This document shows positions 9,301 through 19,449 of a stretch of DNA of 64,000 bases, one piece after another. The stretch comes from Planctomyces sp. SH-PL14. Its GTDB lineage: Bacteria > Planctomycetota > Planctomycetia > Planctomycetales > Planctomycetaceae. A program made the translations under genes and the position numbers. The notes under the pieces are model-generated. The model was not told where the DNA came from. It did no database searches and was given only the letters and a program-made list of their open reading frames with translations. The first letter of the stretch is position 1. Every line of letters starts with the position of its first letter. The stretch is from NCBI RefSeq assembly GCF_001610835.1, contig NZ_CP011270.1, positions 7,272,001 to 7,336,000 on the forward strand, written 5' to 3'.

Positions 9301-10464
9301 ATGCCGATCAAGTTTCGATGTCCTCACTGCCGGCAGTTCCTGGGGATCTCCCGGTCCAAGGCGGGGATGTTGAGCGACTGTCCGACCTGCGGCCGGTCGA
9401 TCCGCGTTCCGGATCTCGACGGCCGGATGGATCCGGTTCCGGAGCCGCTGCTGAATCTCCGTGACGAACGGATCTCCAAGGCCCTCGATGTCCTGGCCAC
9501 GCTGGACGATCCGGAGCCCCCGACCCCGCCACCCCCAGTGATGGACCTCGCGGCGCGGGGAGCCACGATGACCGCCAAGCCCGTTGCGGCGGCTGCGCCC
9601 GTCGTCAAAGCCGCCGCGCCTCCACAGGCCTCGCCTGCCCCATCTCCCTTTCTCGTGCGGGAAATCCCCCCCGCTCCGGTGCGGCCGCCGGCTCCTCCCG
9701 CCTCCTCGAAGGGGCTGGAAAATGCCCTGAAGGAATTGAGCGCCGCGGTGGAATCCGTTTCCACGGAAGTCCCGTCCGCCTCACGGCGACCGCGGCGGAC
9801 GACCGGCTGGGGACTTGCGGCCGGAGGGACCGCCGCCGGTCTCGCGCTCGGCTTCCTGATCGGGCGACTGTCGGTTACACCGGCAGCGACAGCCGCTCCG
9901 GAGACGAGGCCTCATGCGGCTGCTGTGCCCGCTGCGGACGCCGGAACCGTGCCGGTCGCTCCCGGAGGGGGAGCCAAGCCGGTCGTCCCCCCTGCCCCCG
10001 CTGCTGTTGCGGGGCAGCTCGTCACCGCGCTCCAGGGGCAAGTGACCTACACCACAGAAAACGGGGAGAGTCGGCCCGACATCGGGGCGCGGGTCCTGGT
10101 CTTCCCGGACGTCCGGGAGGGGGCGGGCAAGCTCCCCGTCGTCGGCTTCCTGGCGGGCGCCGGGGATGCGGACGCCCGGCTTTCGAAGGCGTCCCTGCGG
10201 GCCCTGGGGGGCGACTATGCGGTCGCCGACGCGGAGGGGAAATACGAGATCTCGCTGCCGGCCGCCGGCGCCTACCGGGTGCTGATCGTCAGCCGCTACC
10301 AGGAGCAGGTCGAGTCGCCGGTCCTGGAAACGACGCTCCGCAAACTGCTCGACGAATATTTCGACCGTCCCAACCGGCTGGTCGGCCAGGGCAAGTACCA
10401 CTTCGGCAGCGTCCGCTTCGACGGACAGTCCCCCACGAACCGGTCCCACGCGTTCACGCGGTGA
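9301..10464 (+). CDS. Zinc-ribbon, proline-rich, single-span membrane protein
   Basis: 387 aa. The N-terminus MPIKFRCPHCRQFLGI...SDCPTCGRSIRVPD forms a four-cysteine zinc ribbon common in planctomycete proteins. Next comes a Pro/Ala-rich linker to about residue 165, then a membrane span (LAAGGTAAGLALGFLIGRL). After another Ala/Pro linker, a C-terminal domain of about 145 residues includes LQGQVTYTTENGE and AVADAEGKYEISLPAAG. The latter resembles a carboxypeptidase-regulatory-like beta-sandwich, with the zinc ribbon on the opposite side of the membrane. Specific function is unknown. The gene is divergent from the cysteine desulfurase. Confidence 0.75.
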   Translation: MPIKFRCPHCRQFLGISRSKAGMLSDCPTCGRSIRVPDLDGRMDPVPEPLLNLRDERISKALDVLATLDDPEPPTPPPPVMDLAARGATMTAKPVAAAAPVVKAAAPPQASPAPSPFLVREIPPAPVRPPAPPASSKGLENALKELSAAVESVSTEVPSASRRPRRTTGWGLAAGGTAAGLALGFLIGRLSVTPAATAAPETRPHAAAVPAADAGTVPVAPGGGAKPVVPPAPAAVAGQLVTALQGQVTYTTENGESRPDIGARVLVFPDVREGAGKLPVVGFLAGAGDADARLSKASLRALGGDYAVADAEGKYEISLPAAGAYRVLIVSRYQEQVESPVLETTLRKLLDEYFDRPNRLVGQGKYHFGSVRFDGQSPTNRSHAFTR

Positions 10465-10641
10465 GAGCCGCGGCGCACGCCGGCCGGCCGCCGTCTGTTA
10501 TGACCCCGTGAAGGTCGAAGATTCTGCGTCGCGACGATTCGGCAGCGACGCGGAACTCGGCTACGATGGCCGCTTTCCGAAATCCCCCCTTTATTGCATC
10601 CCGGTTCCCGGTCCGGCCCCGGAACCGCCGTTTCCGCTCCT

Positions 10642-11181
10642 ATGGTCATCACGCTGATTGGATACCGCGGGACCGGAAAGTCTTCGGTCGCTCCGGCCCT
10701 CGCCGGGCGGCTGGGCTGGACGTCGATCGACGCCGATGTCGAGATCGAAGCGCGGGCGGGATGCTCGATCGCGGAGATTTTTCGAACCGAAGGAGAGCCG
10801 GGTTTTCGGTCGCGTGAACGCGAGGTCCTCCGGGAACTCCTGGGGAGGCCGAAGCTGATCCTCGCGGCGGGCGGCGGTGCGATCCTGGCCCCGGAGACGC
10901 GGGCGGCGATGCGGGAGGCTGGACCAGTCGTCTGGCTGGAGGCGTCGGTTGAGACCATCCTGGATCGCATGAACCAGGATGCCACGACCGCCAGTCGCCG
11001 CCCTGCCCTGACGGCCGAGGCCGATCCGCGGGCGGAGATCCTGCGGCTGCTGGCGATCCGGACGCCGCTGTACCGAGAGACCGCGACCCTTTCGGTCCCG
11101 ACCGATGGCCGACCGGTTCACGAGATCGTCGAGGCGATCCTGACGACCATCCCCGCGCAAGCGGCCGGGGGTGCCGCGTGA
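10642..11181 (+). CDS. aroK: Shikimate kinase
   Basis: A 179-aa enzyme that phosphorylates shikimate in the aromatic amino acid pathway. Walker A GYRGTGKS is at residues 7-14, followed by the acidic substrate motif DADVEIE, the substrate arginine region FRSRERE and the glycine loop AAGGGAIL. The lid segment contains RRPAL. ATG 10642 gives the standard N-terminus (MVITLIGYRG); the frame is open 16 codons upstream without support. Its TGA overlaps the GTG start of the prepilin peptidase (GTGA), so the two genes are translationally coupled although functionally unrelated. Confidence 0.95.
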   Translation: MVITLIGYRGTGKSSVAPALAGRLGWTSIDADVEIEARAGCSIAEIFRTEGEPGFRSREREVLRELLGRPKLILAAGGGAILAPETRAAMREAGPVVWLEASVETILDRMNQDATTASRRPALTAEADPRAEILRLLAIRTPLYRETATLSVPTDGRPVHEIVEAILTTIPAQAAGGAA

Positions 11182-12557
11182 TCGACGTGGCCCTGCCGCC
11201 GTGGCTGGTGAGCATTTTCGTGTTCGCCCTGGGGGCGGTCGTCGGCAGCTTCCTGAACGTCTGCATCTACCGGATCCCGCAGAAGGAGACCCTGTGGGAA
11301 TCCCTCAAAGGACTGCAATCCCCCCCGTCGACGTGCCCCCGCTGCCGGACGCGGATCAAGTGGTATGACAACGTTCCGATCTTCGGCTGGCTCTGGCTGC
11401 GGGGGCGGTGCCGGGCGTGCCGGATGCGGATCTCCATCCGCTATCCGGCGATCGAACTGTTCAACGCCCTCCTGTGGGTGCTGATCTATCGCATGGAGAT
11501 CCCGCTCGAGCCGTTCGGGACCGGGATGCTGGACGCCAGTTGCCTCTTCGTTCCGGAGGGCCCCCAGGCCATTCCGGGGCTCGGCTGGCTCTCCCCGACC
11601 GCCTTCGCCCATCTCCGGTTCCTGTTCCACATCGTGCTGGTCGAGGCGCTCCTGGTCGCGTCGTTCATCGACTTCGACTTGCGGATCATCCCCGACGGCG
11701 TGACGGTGCCGGGGATGATCGCCGCCTTCGCGGGAGCGGTGGCGATCGGACGACTCAACCTCGTGCCGTTCTTCACGCAGAACCCGCGGCTGATCGACGA
11801 GCTGGCTTTCCTCGCGCCGGCGGGGGTCAAACCGCTGTTCATCACGGGGCCGCCCGTTCCCGAATGGATCGTCCACTACCCCCACCTGCACGGACTGGCC
11901 GTCGCCGCGGCGGGTTTTGTCGTGGGCGGGGGGCTCGTCTGGGGGGTCCGGCTCCTGGGATTCCTGCTGCTGCGGCGGGAGGCGATGGGCTTCGGCGACG
12001 TGACGCTGATGGCGATGGCCGGCGCGTTCCTGGGCTGGCAGCCGATCGTGATCGCGTTCTTCGTCGCCCCGGCCTGTGCGCTCGTGTCCGTCATCCTCAC
12101 GGCGCTCTTCCGGCGGGAGCAATATATCCCCTATGGACCGTATCTGAGCGTCGGGACGCTGCTCACGATCCTCGGCTGGAAGGTGCTGTGGCCCGCCTGC
12201 CGGAACGTGTTCGAGCTCGGCGTCGTCCTGATTCCGATCACGCTGTTCATGGTCCTCATGCTCTCCCTGTGCCTGCTGCTCGTGCAGGGGATCAAGTGGC
12301 TGCTCGGATTAGAGCTCTACCCCCGCGGCGAGATTCATCTGCTGGAGATCGAGAAGTTCCTGCTCATCCGCGTGCTCCGGCTCGATCTCCGGTCGACCCC
12401 GGAGGCGGGCGTCTGGACCGCCGCCGATCAGAATCTCTATCAGGCGGGGGAGAACGCGGACCCGCATCGCGGCCGCTGGCGGGGGGCCTCGGAGTGGCCC
12501 GGAGCGATGGCGGGCCGGGGACTGTCGCAGCTCGACCGGTGGCGCGGACGCTCGTAA
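11178..12557 (+). CDS. Prepilin peptidase / N-methyltransferase (type IV leader peptidase, A24)
   Basis: 459 aa, GTG start overlapping the aroK stop. It is a polytopic membrane aspartic protease that cleaves leaders of type IV pilins and pseudopilins. The N-terminal domain has GSFLNVCIYRIP, and the zinc site consists of Cys53/Cys56 and Cys78/Cys81. Catalytic Asp motifs are FIDFDLRIIPD (about 164-173) and GFGDVTLMAMAGAFLGW (Asp274). At least six hydrophobic segments follow the soluble domain. It is longer than E. coli GspO, with an insert near 115-140 and a hydrophilic C-terminal tail of about 90 residues. No pilin genes lie in the window, so substrates are encoded elsewhere. Confidence 0.93.
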   Translation: MIDVALPPWLVSIFVFALGAVVGSFLNVCIYRIPQKETLWESLKGLQSPPSTCPRCRTRIKWYDNVPIFGWLWLRGRCRACRMRISIRYPAIELFNALLWVLIYRMEIPLEPFGTGMLDASCLFVPEGPQAIPGLGWLSPTAFAHLRFLFHIVLVEALLVASFIDFDLRIIPDGVTVPGMIAAFAGAVAIGRLNLVPFFTQNPRLIDELAFLAPAGVKPLFITGPPVPEWIVHYPHLHGLAVAAAGFVVGGGLVWGVRLLGFLLLRREAMGFGDVTLMAMAGAFLGWQPIVIAFFVAPACALVSVILTALFRREQYIPYGPYLSVGTLLTILGWKVLWPACRNVFELGVVLIPITLFMVLMLSLCLLLVQGIKWLLGLELYPRGEIHLLEIEKFLLIRVLRLDLRSTPEAGVWTAADQNLYQAGENADPHRGRWRGASEWPGAMAGRGLSQLDRWRGRS

Positions 12558-12732
12558 AAGCGCGTTGCGGCGCCCCACGAACGAGCACAACCCTGGACCT
12601 CGGGCAAGAGACGACGCGTCGATTGTCGAAGGCGATTTTTCGGCAGAAGATTTGCGCGCTTTCGACCCTTTTCCGTCGTTCTTCGACACCCCTATAGTTT
12701 CTAAGGAGTGGGTTCTTCAGGGAGCGGAGTCG

Positions 12733-13287
12733 ATGGCAGTTCAATCAATTCGTCCGGACGTCTCGGCGCTGTCGTTCATGCTGTACGACCGGGCGATGCA
12801 CCCGGAATTGTTTGAAGGGGTCTGCCACAAGAACCTCTCCACGCCGACGTGGGCCGCGACGATCTCGATCTGCCACGGCGGCCATGTCGCCGCGTTCCGG
12901 ACACTCCGCGGTCAGCTGACGGAAGTCGCCGGCCATCCGACCTCCGAGGAGCTTCCGACGCGGGGCCAGAAGGTCAACTTCCGGATCCAGGCGGGGCGGG
13001 AAGCGACGATCGAACTCCCCGGGCCGATCCGTGTCCATTTCAGCTCTCATGTCGACACGGTCGATCCGGCGGTGTTCACGGAGCTCAACGAAGAGCTCGA
13101 GGCGGACAGCCGCACGGCGTGGATGGCTTACTCCTTCCAGTCGGCCCAGCGCCTCCGCCCGCAGCCGCTCTCGATCATTCAGGTCGACGCCCAGCCGTCG
13201 AGCCTCCTCGTCAATGCTTTCCACACGTTCCCGGACAATTTTGCGGTCCTGCGGACACAGTCGCTGTACGAAATCGACGGTGAATAG
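12733..13287 (+). CDS. DUF2617-like protein
   Basis: 184 aa from ATG 12733, with AGGGAGCGGAG just upstream. The opening SIRPDVSALSFMLYDRAMHPELF and the later SSHVDTVDPAVF resemble what I remember of DUF2617 proteins in planctomycetes; this assignment is from memory and not checked. No catalytic motif, signal peptide or membrane span is visible. The frame runs back to 12565, but that stretch lacks family features and has no ribosome binding site. Confidence 0.6.
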   Translation: MAVQSIRPDVSALSFMLYDRAMHPELFEGVCHKNLSTPTWAATISICHGGHVAAFRTLRGQLTEVAGHPTSEELPTRGQKVNFRIQAGREATIELPGPIRVHFSSHVDTVDPAVFTELNEELEADSRTAWMAYSFQSAQRLRPQPLSIIQVDAQPSSLLVNAFHTFPDNFAVLRTQSLYEIDGE

Positions 13288-13356
13288 AGCCCGCACCGGG
13301 CCGTATTTCAGGTTGGTCCCATTCGACCGGATCGACCGCGATTTCAGGTGTCCGTC

Positions 13357-13758
13357 ATGTCCTTCGCCGAGGTGTGGGAGCAGTCGCGTTACAACACGTG
13401 GTACTGGCTCGCCTATGCTCCCCCGGTGCTGGGGGCGGTGGCCATTGTTGTCCTGAGCCTCACGGTGCGCTCGGCGGCGCTCCGGAGGACGGCCAAGATC
13501 CTGGTCACGCTGTTCGCGGCCGACATCACGGCCGAATTCGTTTTCCGTTCGACGCAGGAAAAGTGGGACGTCCGTGCGGCCGCGGCGAGGACGGACGAGG
13601 AGGAGCGGGCCGTAACGTATGGGGATGGAGCCAACCTTCTGATGGCTCCGACCTCGGCCGCTTTCAAGACGGTGTGTCTTCTGGTTGTGGTTCAGGCGGG
13701 CCTTACGGCCGCCCATTCGGGCTCCGGATCCAAGGTCCGCCGCAACGGCACACGCTGA
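13357..13758 (+). CDS. Small polytopic membrane protein
   Basis: 133 aa with three hydrophobic stretches: WLAYAPPVLGAVAIVVLSL, ILVTLFAADITAEFVF and TVCLLVVVQAGLTA. ATG 13357 is preferred because AGGTG sits six bases upstream; the alternative GTG at 13348 is part of that ribosome binding site. A charged loop (RTDEEERAVTYGDG) separates spans two and three. I recognise no family. It lies 69 bp downstream of the DUF2617-like gene on the same strand, and the two may be cotranscribed. Confidence 0.65.
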   Translation: MSFAEVWEQSRYNTWYWLAYAPPVLGAVAIVVLSLTVRSAALRRTAKILVTLFAADITAEFVFRSTQEKWDVRAAAARTDEEERAVTYGDGANLLMAPTSAAFKTVCLLVVVQAGLTAAHSGSGSKVRRNGTR

Positions 13759-13797
13759 GGCGTCGCCTGCCGCCGCCTTCTCGCGTCTAGCCGGGCA

Positions 13798-15192
13798 TCA
13801 ATCCTCGGCCTTGCTTCCGTCGCCGCACATCTTGACGACCTTCGGATCGAACCGGGCGATCGTCTCCACGAGGTCCTGCTGCTCCCGCATCACCGCGTCG
13901 ATCTCCTTGTAGACGCCGGGGACTTCATCGGCGCCGGCAGAGAGGACCCGGATCCCCTTCTTCTCAAGGTCCTTCTGGACCGCGCGGAACGTGTACTTCT
14001 CCTTGGCCTTGGTCCGGGACATCACCCGCCCCGCCCCGTGCGCGGCGGAGGCGAACGACTCCGGGTTCCCCTTTCCGCGGACGACGTAGGCCGGGCTCGC
14101 CATCGAGCCGGGAATGACGCCCAGCACCCCTTTGCCCGCGGGAGTCGCCCCCTTGCGGTGGACGTAGAGGTCCCGCCCGCCGTGCGTTTCCTTCCAGGCA
14201 AAGTTGTGGTGGTTTTCGACGCCGGCGAGGACTTTCGCCCCGGCCAGCTTCACGACGTTGCGGTGAATCACGTCGTGGTTCGCGGCGGCGTAGTCCCCCA
14301 TCAGGTTCATGGCGGCCCAGTATTCCTGCCCCGCTTCCGTATCCATGTCGAGCCACGCGAGGTAGCCGAACTCGCCGTACTTCTTTGGCAGCTTCGAGCG
14401 GGCGATCGCGCTGTAGGTCGAGCAGACCGACATCCCGGTCCCGCGGCTCCCGCTGTGGCTCAGGAGCGCGACGTACTCTCCCGCCTCCAGTCCGAGTTCC
14501 GGTCGATCGAGCGTCAGCAGGCCGAACTCGGCAAAGTGATTCCCCGAGCCTGACGTTCCGAGCTGCGACCACGCCTTATCTTTGTTCTCGCGGGTGACTC
14601 GCGCAACGGCCCAGTCCGCATCCATCACGGAATGCTCCTGACGCCGCTTCCAACGGCCTCCCGTCCCAAACAGGGTTCCCCGCTCGAGGGCGTCTTCGAG
14701 ACCCGGACGGAGCTTTTCGTTCACAAGAGCTTCGGGAGGGAGGTCGACGATCGAGAGCTTCATCCGGCAGGCGATATCGACGCCGACCGCGTAGGGACAG
14801 ACTGCTCCCTCAAGTGCCAGGACGCCGCCGATCGGCAGACCGTAGCCGACGTGCGCGTCGGGCATCAGGGCTCCTCCGACGGCATTCGGGAGGGAGCACG
14901 CCTGACGCATCTGGGCGTGAGATGCGGCCTCGATGTGGGCCTCCCCCCAGGTTCGATAGGCGATCGGCTCCCGCCGCGGGGCTTCCTCGTTCCCCTCTTG
15001 GATGGCTCGCGCCAGGTCGCCGAAGACGGGATCGTCGCGATACGCGGCGGGATCGGTGAGGATCCGGCGGACGTAGTCCGGGCCCTGCTTTCCCTTGCAG
15101 ACTCCCGCGTCGACGGCGGCCTGGACCGCCTGGATGGCCGCCGGCACACAGTCGTCCGGAAGGCCCATCTTGAGGAGCTGGTGCTTGTTCAT
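13798..15192 (-). CDS. RtcB-family RNA ligase
   Basis: 464 aa. RtcB ligases join 2',3'-cyclic-phosphate or 3'-phosphate ends to 5'-OH RNA ends using GTP and Mn2+. Family blocks present are GALMPDAHVGYGLPIGGV, GTSGSGNHFAEF (about 212-223), LLSHSGSRGTG, and the guanylylated histidine in ASAAHGAGR (His385). The metal-binding cysteine motif, usually GxDIGCGM, reads GVDIACRM (Cys142), so the flanking glycines are replaced. This places it with divergent RtcB paralogues rather than the tRNA-splicing type. No RtcA or archease gene is adjacent. Confidence 0.9.
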   Translation of the reverse strand: MNKHQLLKMGLPDDCVPAAIQAVQAAVDAGVCKGKQGPDYVRRILTDPAAYRDDPVFGDLARAIQEGNEEAPRREPIAYRTWGEAHIEAASHAQMRQACSLPNAVGGALMPDAHVGYGLPIGGVLALEGAVCPYAVGVDIACRMKLSIVDLPPEALVNEKLRPGLEDALERGTLFGTGGRWKRRQEHSVMDADWAVARVTRENKDKAWSQLGTSGSGNHFAEFGLLTLDRPELGLEAGEYVALLSHSGSRGTGMSVCSTYSAIARSKLPKKYGEFGYLAWLDMDTEAGQEYWAAMNLMGDYAAANHDVIHRNVVKLAGAKVLAGVENHHNFAWKETHGGRDLYVHRKGATPAGKGVLGVIPGSMASPAYVVRGKGNPESFASAAHGAGRVMSRTKAKEKYTFRAVQKDLEKKGIRVLSAGADEVPGVYKEIDAVMREQQDLVETIARFDPKVVKMCGDGSKAED

Positions 15193-15315
15193 GGTCTCGT
15201 TCTCAAGTTCCGTTTCGGACCCGAGACACGGCCCGCGGCAAAGGGTTCAGCCGTCCCTCCGCCGCCGCCCCTTTCCGCCATCCCGATCGCGGTCTTTCCG
15301 CCTCGATCCCGGCGC

Positions 15316-17493
15316 CTACCGACCCCGCACGCGCTGCTGGCGGCGCTCGAGGATCTTGAACAGCAGGCCGGCGGCCGCCTTGACCCCCGCCCGCTTGCCG
15401 AACTCGGCCAGCGGTTTGTTGTCGACGTGCGGCTTGTCGAGCGTTCCGCCGATCTTGATCTGCAGCGGCTCTCCCTGGAGGGCGGCCAGGACCGGCCCCC
15501 GGCTCAGCCATTCGTCCGGCAGCCGGAACTCGACCAGCAGGTCGAGCGACCGGTCCTGCGTCCCGATCGACCCCTGGCTCGTGACGATCACCCCGCCGAC
15601 GATGAAAACCGTCTGTCCGTGGGCGACCCGGCCGTTCTTGAGCTGAAACGGGATCTCCTGCTTGGGGACGTTCATCCAGGTCATCTCGTTCGGATCGAGC
15701 CGCTGACCGGCGACCTGGACGATCGTTCCGACGCTCTGGAGGATTTCGTCGGCAATGGGGCCCGGGCCGACCCGTCCCTCCTGCATCTGGAGTTTTCCGG
15801 TCGCCACCCCGGTTCCCGGCGCGTCGAGCGGCAGGATCGCCTGGTCCATCGTCAGCGAAAATCGTCCGTCGACCGCGGTCGCGTCCGCCATCAGGGGCGA
15901 GATGTACTTGAGCCACGTCCTGCACATTTCCTCGGTCGTCTCGACGTCTTCGAGGACCGGTCCCTGTCCGAGAAACGCGGTCAGGGGCTTCTTGTCGAGC
16001 GGGATCTGCGGCCGGGCCGAGAAGCGTCCGGTCCCGATCGGGACATTGGCCGGGTCGATGTGCAGCGTCCGGTCCGACGTGAAGACCCGCAGGAGGCCGT
16101 TCTCCGAGGAGACGCCGAAGAGGACCGCCGACTGCCAGGCGATGTCGGCCCCGATCTGAACGGAGGGGGAGATCGACGGAGGGAGCACGGGGGCCGCGGC
16201 GGGGGCATCGGCGGCCGGGGCCTCACCCGGTTTGGGAGCGGGCTCCAGGGGAACGTAGGTGCTGCTGAGGGACTTCAGCGGTCCCTTGAGCGTGATGTTC
16301 CGCACGGCGAGACCGTTGATCGTGATGTCGTCCTGCATCTCCACCGGCAGGCGGGCCAGCAGCAGCCGCAGGTCGTAATCGACATCGCCCGTCAGGTCGG
16401 AGACGAGGTCCCCGCTCCAGTCGGACACGGTCCCCTTCAGCTTCAGGTTTCCGAACTCGGACTGCAGCGTGACCCCCTCGAACGTCGCCTGCTCCTTCGG
16501 CAGGTCGACGAGCCCCGCCATCGCGAACTGGAGCGGGGCCTTGTTCTGGAACGCCGTCGGGACCGGATCGCCGATCCGCTGCGTCTCGAGGGCGATGCTG
16601 GGGACGTTGAGGCGGACGTCGGCTCCGAGCGCGCCCCCCTCCTGCGGAGTCAGCTTGGTCCGGAACTCGACGTCGACCAGCCCCCGCAGGGAGGTCAGCT
16701 GAAAGGGCTTCGCCAGCACCGGCTGGAGCATGTCGAGCGGGAGCCGCGTCAGCTTCGCGTCGATCGCGGCGCCGTGGCTCTGCCGGGTCTGCGGGTCGTA
16801 ATGGACCGCGCCCGCCATCTGGACCGTCCCCTGGGTCTCGGGATGGCTCACGCGGCAGTCGAGCTTGAGGTCGTAGTTCGGATCCGCCTTGGGATTGTTC
16901 GCGTAGGCGGCATTCAGGTCCGCCAGCTCGGCCAGTTTCACGCCGGCTGGGTCCGAGAACCGGATGATCCCGTCTTTCAGCTTGAGGGCGACCGCCTTGG
17001 GGGCCTTCCCGCCGCCCGGGGGCCGCTTGGCGAGACGCTCCCTCAGGGTGTCGATGTTCGAGCCCTCGGGGCCGACGATGATCTGGACGACCGGCTTCTC
17101 GACGATGAACTCGCCGAACGTGTCGGGCTTCTGGATGAGATCGAGGAGCGAGCCGGACGACGTGATGCTCTCGGCCGAGAAGAGGGGACGGCCGTCGTCG
17201 TCCTTCACGATGACGCCGTTCATCAGGACCGGAGAGAGCCACCCGAACTGCGCCGCCGCGACCTGTGTCCCGGGAGCGAGTTCCGGAACGAGCCAGTTGA
17301 GCACGGAGTGCCGCAGCGGCGTCCGGGAGACGATCGCGGGAGCGAGAAAGGCCAGGAGAACCAAGCCGAGTCCGCCGACAAAGAGCGTCCCCAGCAGCCC
17401 CTTACGCCGTCCCGTCGTCGGAGGGGTCGCCCGGGTCACCTCCTTGGGTGAGGCAGGGGCCGCGGCTCCGCGGGAGGCAACGTTCGTAACCAT
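15316..17493 (-). CDS. AsmA/TamB-like large envelope protein
   Basis: 725 aa from ATG 17493. A cytoplasmic N-terminus precedes one membrane span (LLGTLFVGGLGLVLLAFLAPAI). A long beta-rich periplasmic body follows, with repeats of substrate-free AsmA-like sequence such as GFGWLSPVLMNGVIVKD-type strands, LKLKDGIIRFSDPAG and LKLKGTVSDWSGDL. An Ala/Pro-rich linker sits near residue 430. The C-terminal part (VDGRFSLTMDQAILPL, IKIGGTLDKPHVDNKPL) resembles AsmA-family C-termini. Such proteins are thought to form lipid-transport grooves between membranes; this role is inferred from architecture. A GTG four codons upstream is an alternative start. The gene is divergent from proS. Confidence 0.65.
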   Translation of the reverse strand: MVTNVASRGAAAPASPKEVTRATPPTTGRRKGLLGTLFVGGLGLVLLAFLAPAIVSRTPLRHSVLNWLVPELAPGTQVAAAQFGWLSPVLMNGVIVKDDDGRPLFSAESITSSGSLLDLIQKPDTFGEFIVEKPVVQIIVGPEGSNIDTLRERLAKRPPGGGKAPKAVALKLKDGIIRFSDPAGVKLAELADLNAAYANNPKADPNYDLKLDCRVSHPETQGTVQMAGAVHYDPQTRQSHGAAIDAKLTRLPLDMLQPVLAKPFQLTSLRGLVDVEFRTKLTPQEGGALGADVRLNVPSIALETQRIGDPVPTAFQNKAPLQFAMAGLVDLPKEQATFEGVTLQSEFGNLKLKGTVSDWSGDLVSDLTGDVDYDLRLLLARLPVEMQDDITINGLAVRNITLKGPLKSLSSTYVPLEPAPKPGEAPAADAPAAAPVLPPSISPSVQIGADIAWQSAVLFGVSSENGLLRVFTSDRTLHIDPANVPIGTGRFSARPQIPLDKKPLTAFLGQGPVLEDVETTEEMCRTWLKYISPLMADATAVDGRFSLTMDQAILPLDAPGTGVATGKLQMQEGRVGPGPIADEILQSVGTIVQVAGQRLDPNEMTWMNVPKQEIPFQLKNGRVAHGQTVFIVGGVIVTSQGSIGTQDRSLDLLVEFRLPDEWLSRGPVLAALQGEPLQIKIGGTLDKPHVDNKPLAEFGKRAGVKAAAGLLFKILERRQQRVRGR

Positions 17494-17712
17494 GATTCCA
17501 TCCACGGGGACACGATGAGGCCGCTGTTCCGGTCAGCGGCAGAGAAGCGTATCCCGTGCCCGCGCAACGGCCTAGTGGGGAATCGGCCCGGCGACCGTCT
17601 TCCTCCCCTTCCCGGTCCGTGGGCCGAGTCGCCGCGATCCTGCCTTTAGCGGAGGGGGCTTTGCCTCTAAACTCCGCGCCTTTCGGAATTTGCCACTCGA
17701 AGGACCGCCGCC

Positions 17713-19449
17713 GTGCGCTGGACCAAGACGTTCATCCCGACCCTCAAGGAAGATCCCGCGGACGCCGAGATTCCGAGCCACAAGCTCATGCTGCGGGCCG
17801 GTTTCATCCGCCAGCTCATGGCCGGCGCCTACACCTACCTGCCGCTCGGCTACCGCGCCCTGCGGAAGGCGGAAGCGATCGTCCGGGACGAGATGGACAA
17901 GGCGGGGGCGGTCGAGATCTTCATGCCGGCGCTCCAGCCGATTGATCTCTTCGAGCGGACCGGCCGGATCAACTCGTTCGGCAACGTCCTGATCCAGTTC
18001 AACCTCACCCGCGGCGACCGGAAGGCGCACCTGGCGCTCGGGCCGACGCACGAAGAGGTGGTGACCGACCTCGCCTCCAAGCATCTCAACAGCTACCGGC
18101 AGATGCCGATCACGCTGTACCAGATCCAGACGAAGTTCCGGAACGAAGAGCGTCCGCGGTTCGGGATCCTCCGGACGAGCGAGTTCCTGATGAAGGACGC
18201 TTACAGCTTCGGGGCGAACCTCGAGGACCTCAACACCGCCTATCAGGCGATGTACGACGCCTACTGCCGGATCTTCACCCGCTGCGGCGTGAAGTACCTG
18301 CCGGTCGAAGCGGAGAGCGGACCGATCGGCGGCGACGCTTCGCACGAGTTCATGGCTCCGGCCAACAACGGCGAAGACAAGATCGCCTATTGCGAAGCCT
18401 CGGGTTACGCGGCGAACCTCGAACGGGCCGAGACCGGCCGCAAGCCCCCCGAGATCAAGACGGCGGACGGCGCCGCGGCGCTCGCCAAGGTCTCGACGCC
18501 GAACGTCGGGAGCATCGAGCAGGTCTCGAAGCTGCTGAAGTGCTCGCCGACGCAGATGCTCAAGACGCTGATCTACGTGGCGGACGACAAGCCGGTCGCG
18601 GTGCTGCTCCGCGGCGACCACGAGGCCAACGACGGGAAGATCCGCCGCGCCCTCAAGGCGACGAAGGTCGAGCTGGCGAGCCCCGCCGTCATCCAGCAGG
18701 TCACCGGCGCGCCGGTCGGCTTTGCCGGGCCGGTCGGGATCAAGTGCCCGGTCATCGCCGACCACGACGTCCCGGTCATCAAGGATGCGATCACCGGCGC
18801 GAACGAGGCGGACGCGCACCTGACCGGGGTCAACGTCGGCCGGGACTACCAGCTCGAGACGACCTACGACCTCCGGAACGCCGTCGAAGGGGATCCCTGC
18901 CCGAAGAGCGGCCAGCCGATCAAGTTCGTCCACGGGATCGAGATCGGGCACGTCTTCAAGCTGGGGACGAAGTACAGCACCTCGCTCGGCGCGACCTTCC
19001 TCGACGAGAAGGAGCAGCGGCACCCGATCATCATGGGGTGCTACGGCATCGGCGTGAACCGGATCCTGGCGGCCCTGGCCGAGACGAAGCACGACGAGAA
19101 CGGCCTGATCTGGCCGATCACGATCGCTCCGTACGAAGTGGTGCTCTGCCCGCTGAACGTCACCGAGCCGGCGACGATGGAGGCGGCGGAGAAGTACTAC
19201 GCCGAGCTCAAGGCGGCCGGCGTCGACGTCCTGCTGGACGACCGCGACGTTCGCCCCGGTGTGAAGTTCAAGGACGCCGACCTGATCGGCTTCCCGCTCC
19301 GCGTCGTTATCGGCGGCAAGGGCCTGCAGGCGGGGGACGTCGAGCTCAAGTGGCGTGACCAGCCTGAGGCGGTGAAGGTGAAGGTCGACGCTGGCGTGGC
19401 GACGATTGCCGCGCAGGTCCAGGAGCGGAAGGCGGCGCTGGTCAAGTGA
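17713..19449 (+). CDS. proS: Prolyl-tRNA synthetase, bacterial type
   Basis: 578 aa, GTG start. Charges tRNA-Pro. Class II motifs are visible: motif 2 around [21 protein letters not shown] and motif 3 in [13 protein letters not shown]. Between motifs 2 and 3 lies the editing insertion domain (about residues 250-390, with [21 protein letters not shown]), which removes Ala-tRNA-Pro and defines the bacterial type. The anticodon-binding domain covers roughly the last 110 residues ([20 protein letters not shown]). Downstream is a repeat-rich gap shared with a convergent glycosyltransferase gene. Confidence 0.97.
   Translation: MRWTKTFIPTLKEDPADAEIPSHKLMLRAGFIRQLMAGAYTYLPLGYRALRKAEAIVRDEMDKAGAVEIFMPALQPIDLFERTGRINSFGNVLIQFNLTRGDRKAHLALGPTHEEVVTDLASKHLNSYRQMPITLYQIQTKFRNEERPRFGILRTSEFLMKDAYSFGANLEDLNTAYQAMYDAYCRIFTRCGVKYLPVEAESGPIGGDASHEFMAPANNGEDKIAYCEASGYAANLERAETGRKPPEIKTADGAAALAKVSTPNVGSIEQVSKLLKCSPTQMLKTLIYVADDKPVAVLLRGDHEANDGKIRRALKATKVELASPAVIQQVTGAPVGFAGPVGIKCPVIADHDVPVIKDAITGANEADAHLTGVNVGRDYQLETTYDLRNAVEGDPCPKSGQPIKFVHGIEIGHVFKLGTKYSTSLGATFLDEKEQRHPIIMGCYGIGVNRILAALAETKHDENGLIWPITIAPYEVVLCPLNVTEPATMEAAEKYYAELKAAGVDVLLDDRDVRPGVKFKDADLIGFPLRVVIGGKGLQAGDVELKWRDQPEAVKVKVDAGVATIAAQVQERKAALVK

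Noticed and set aside
12693-12698. TATAGT -10-like box before the DUF2617-like gene
   Set aside because: The nearest TTGACA-like hexamer is at the wrong distance. A real promoter is possible but not supported.
14632-17451. 939-aa plus-strand open frame across the RtcB and AsmA-like genes
   Set aside because: It runs across two real genes on the opposite strand and has no domain content.
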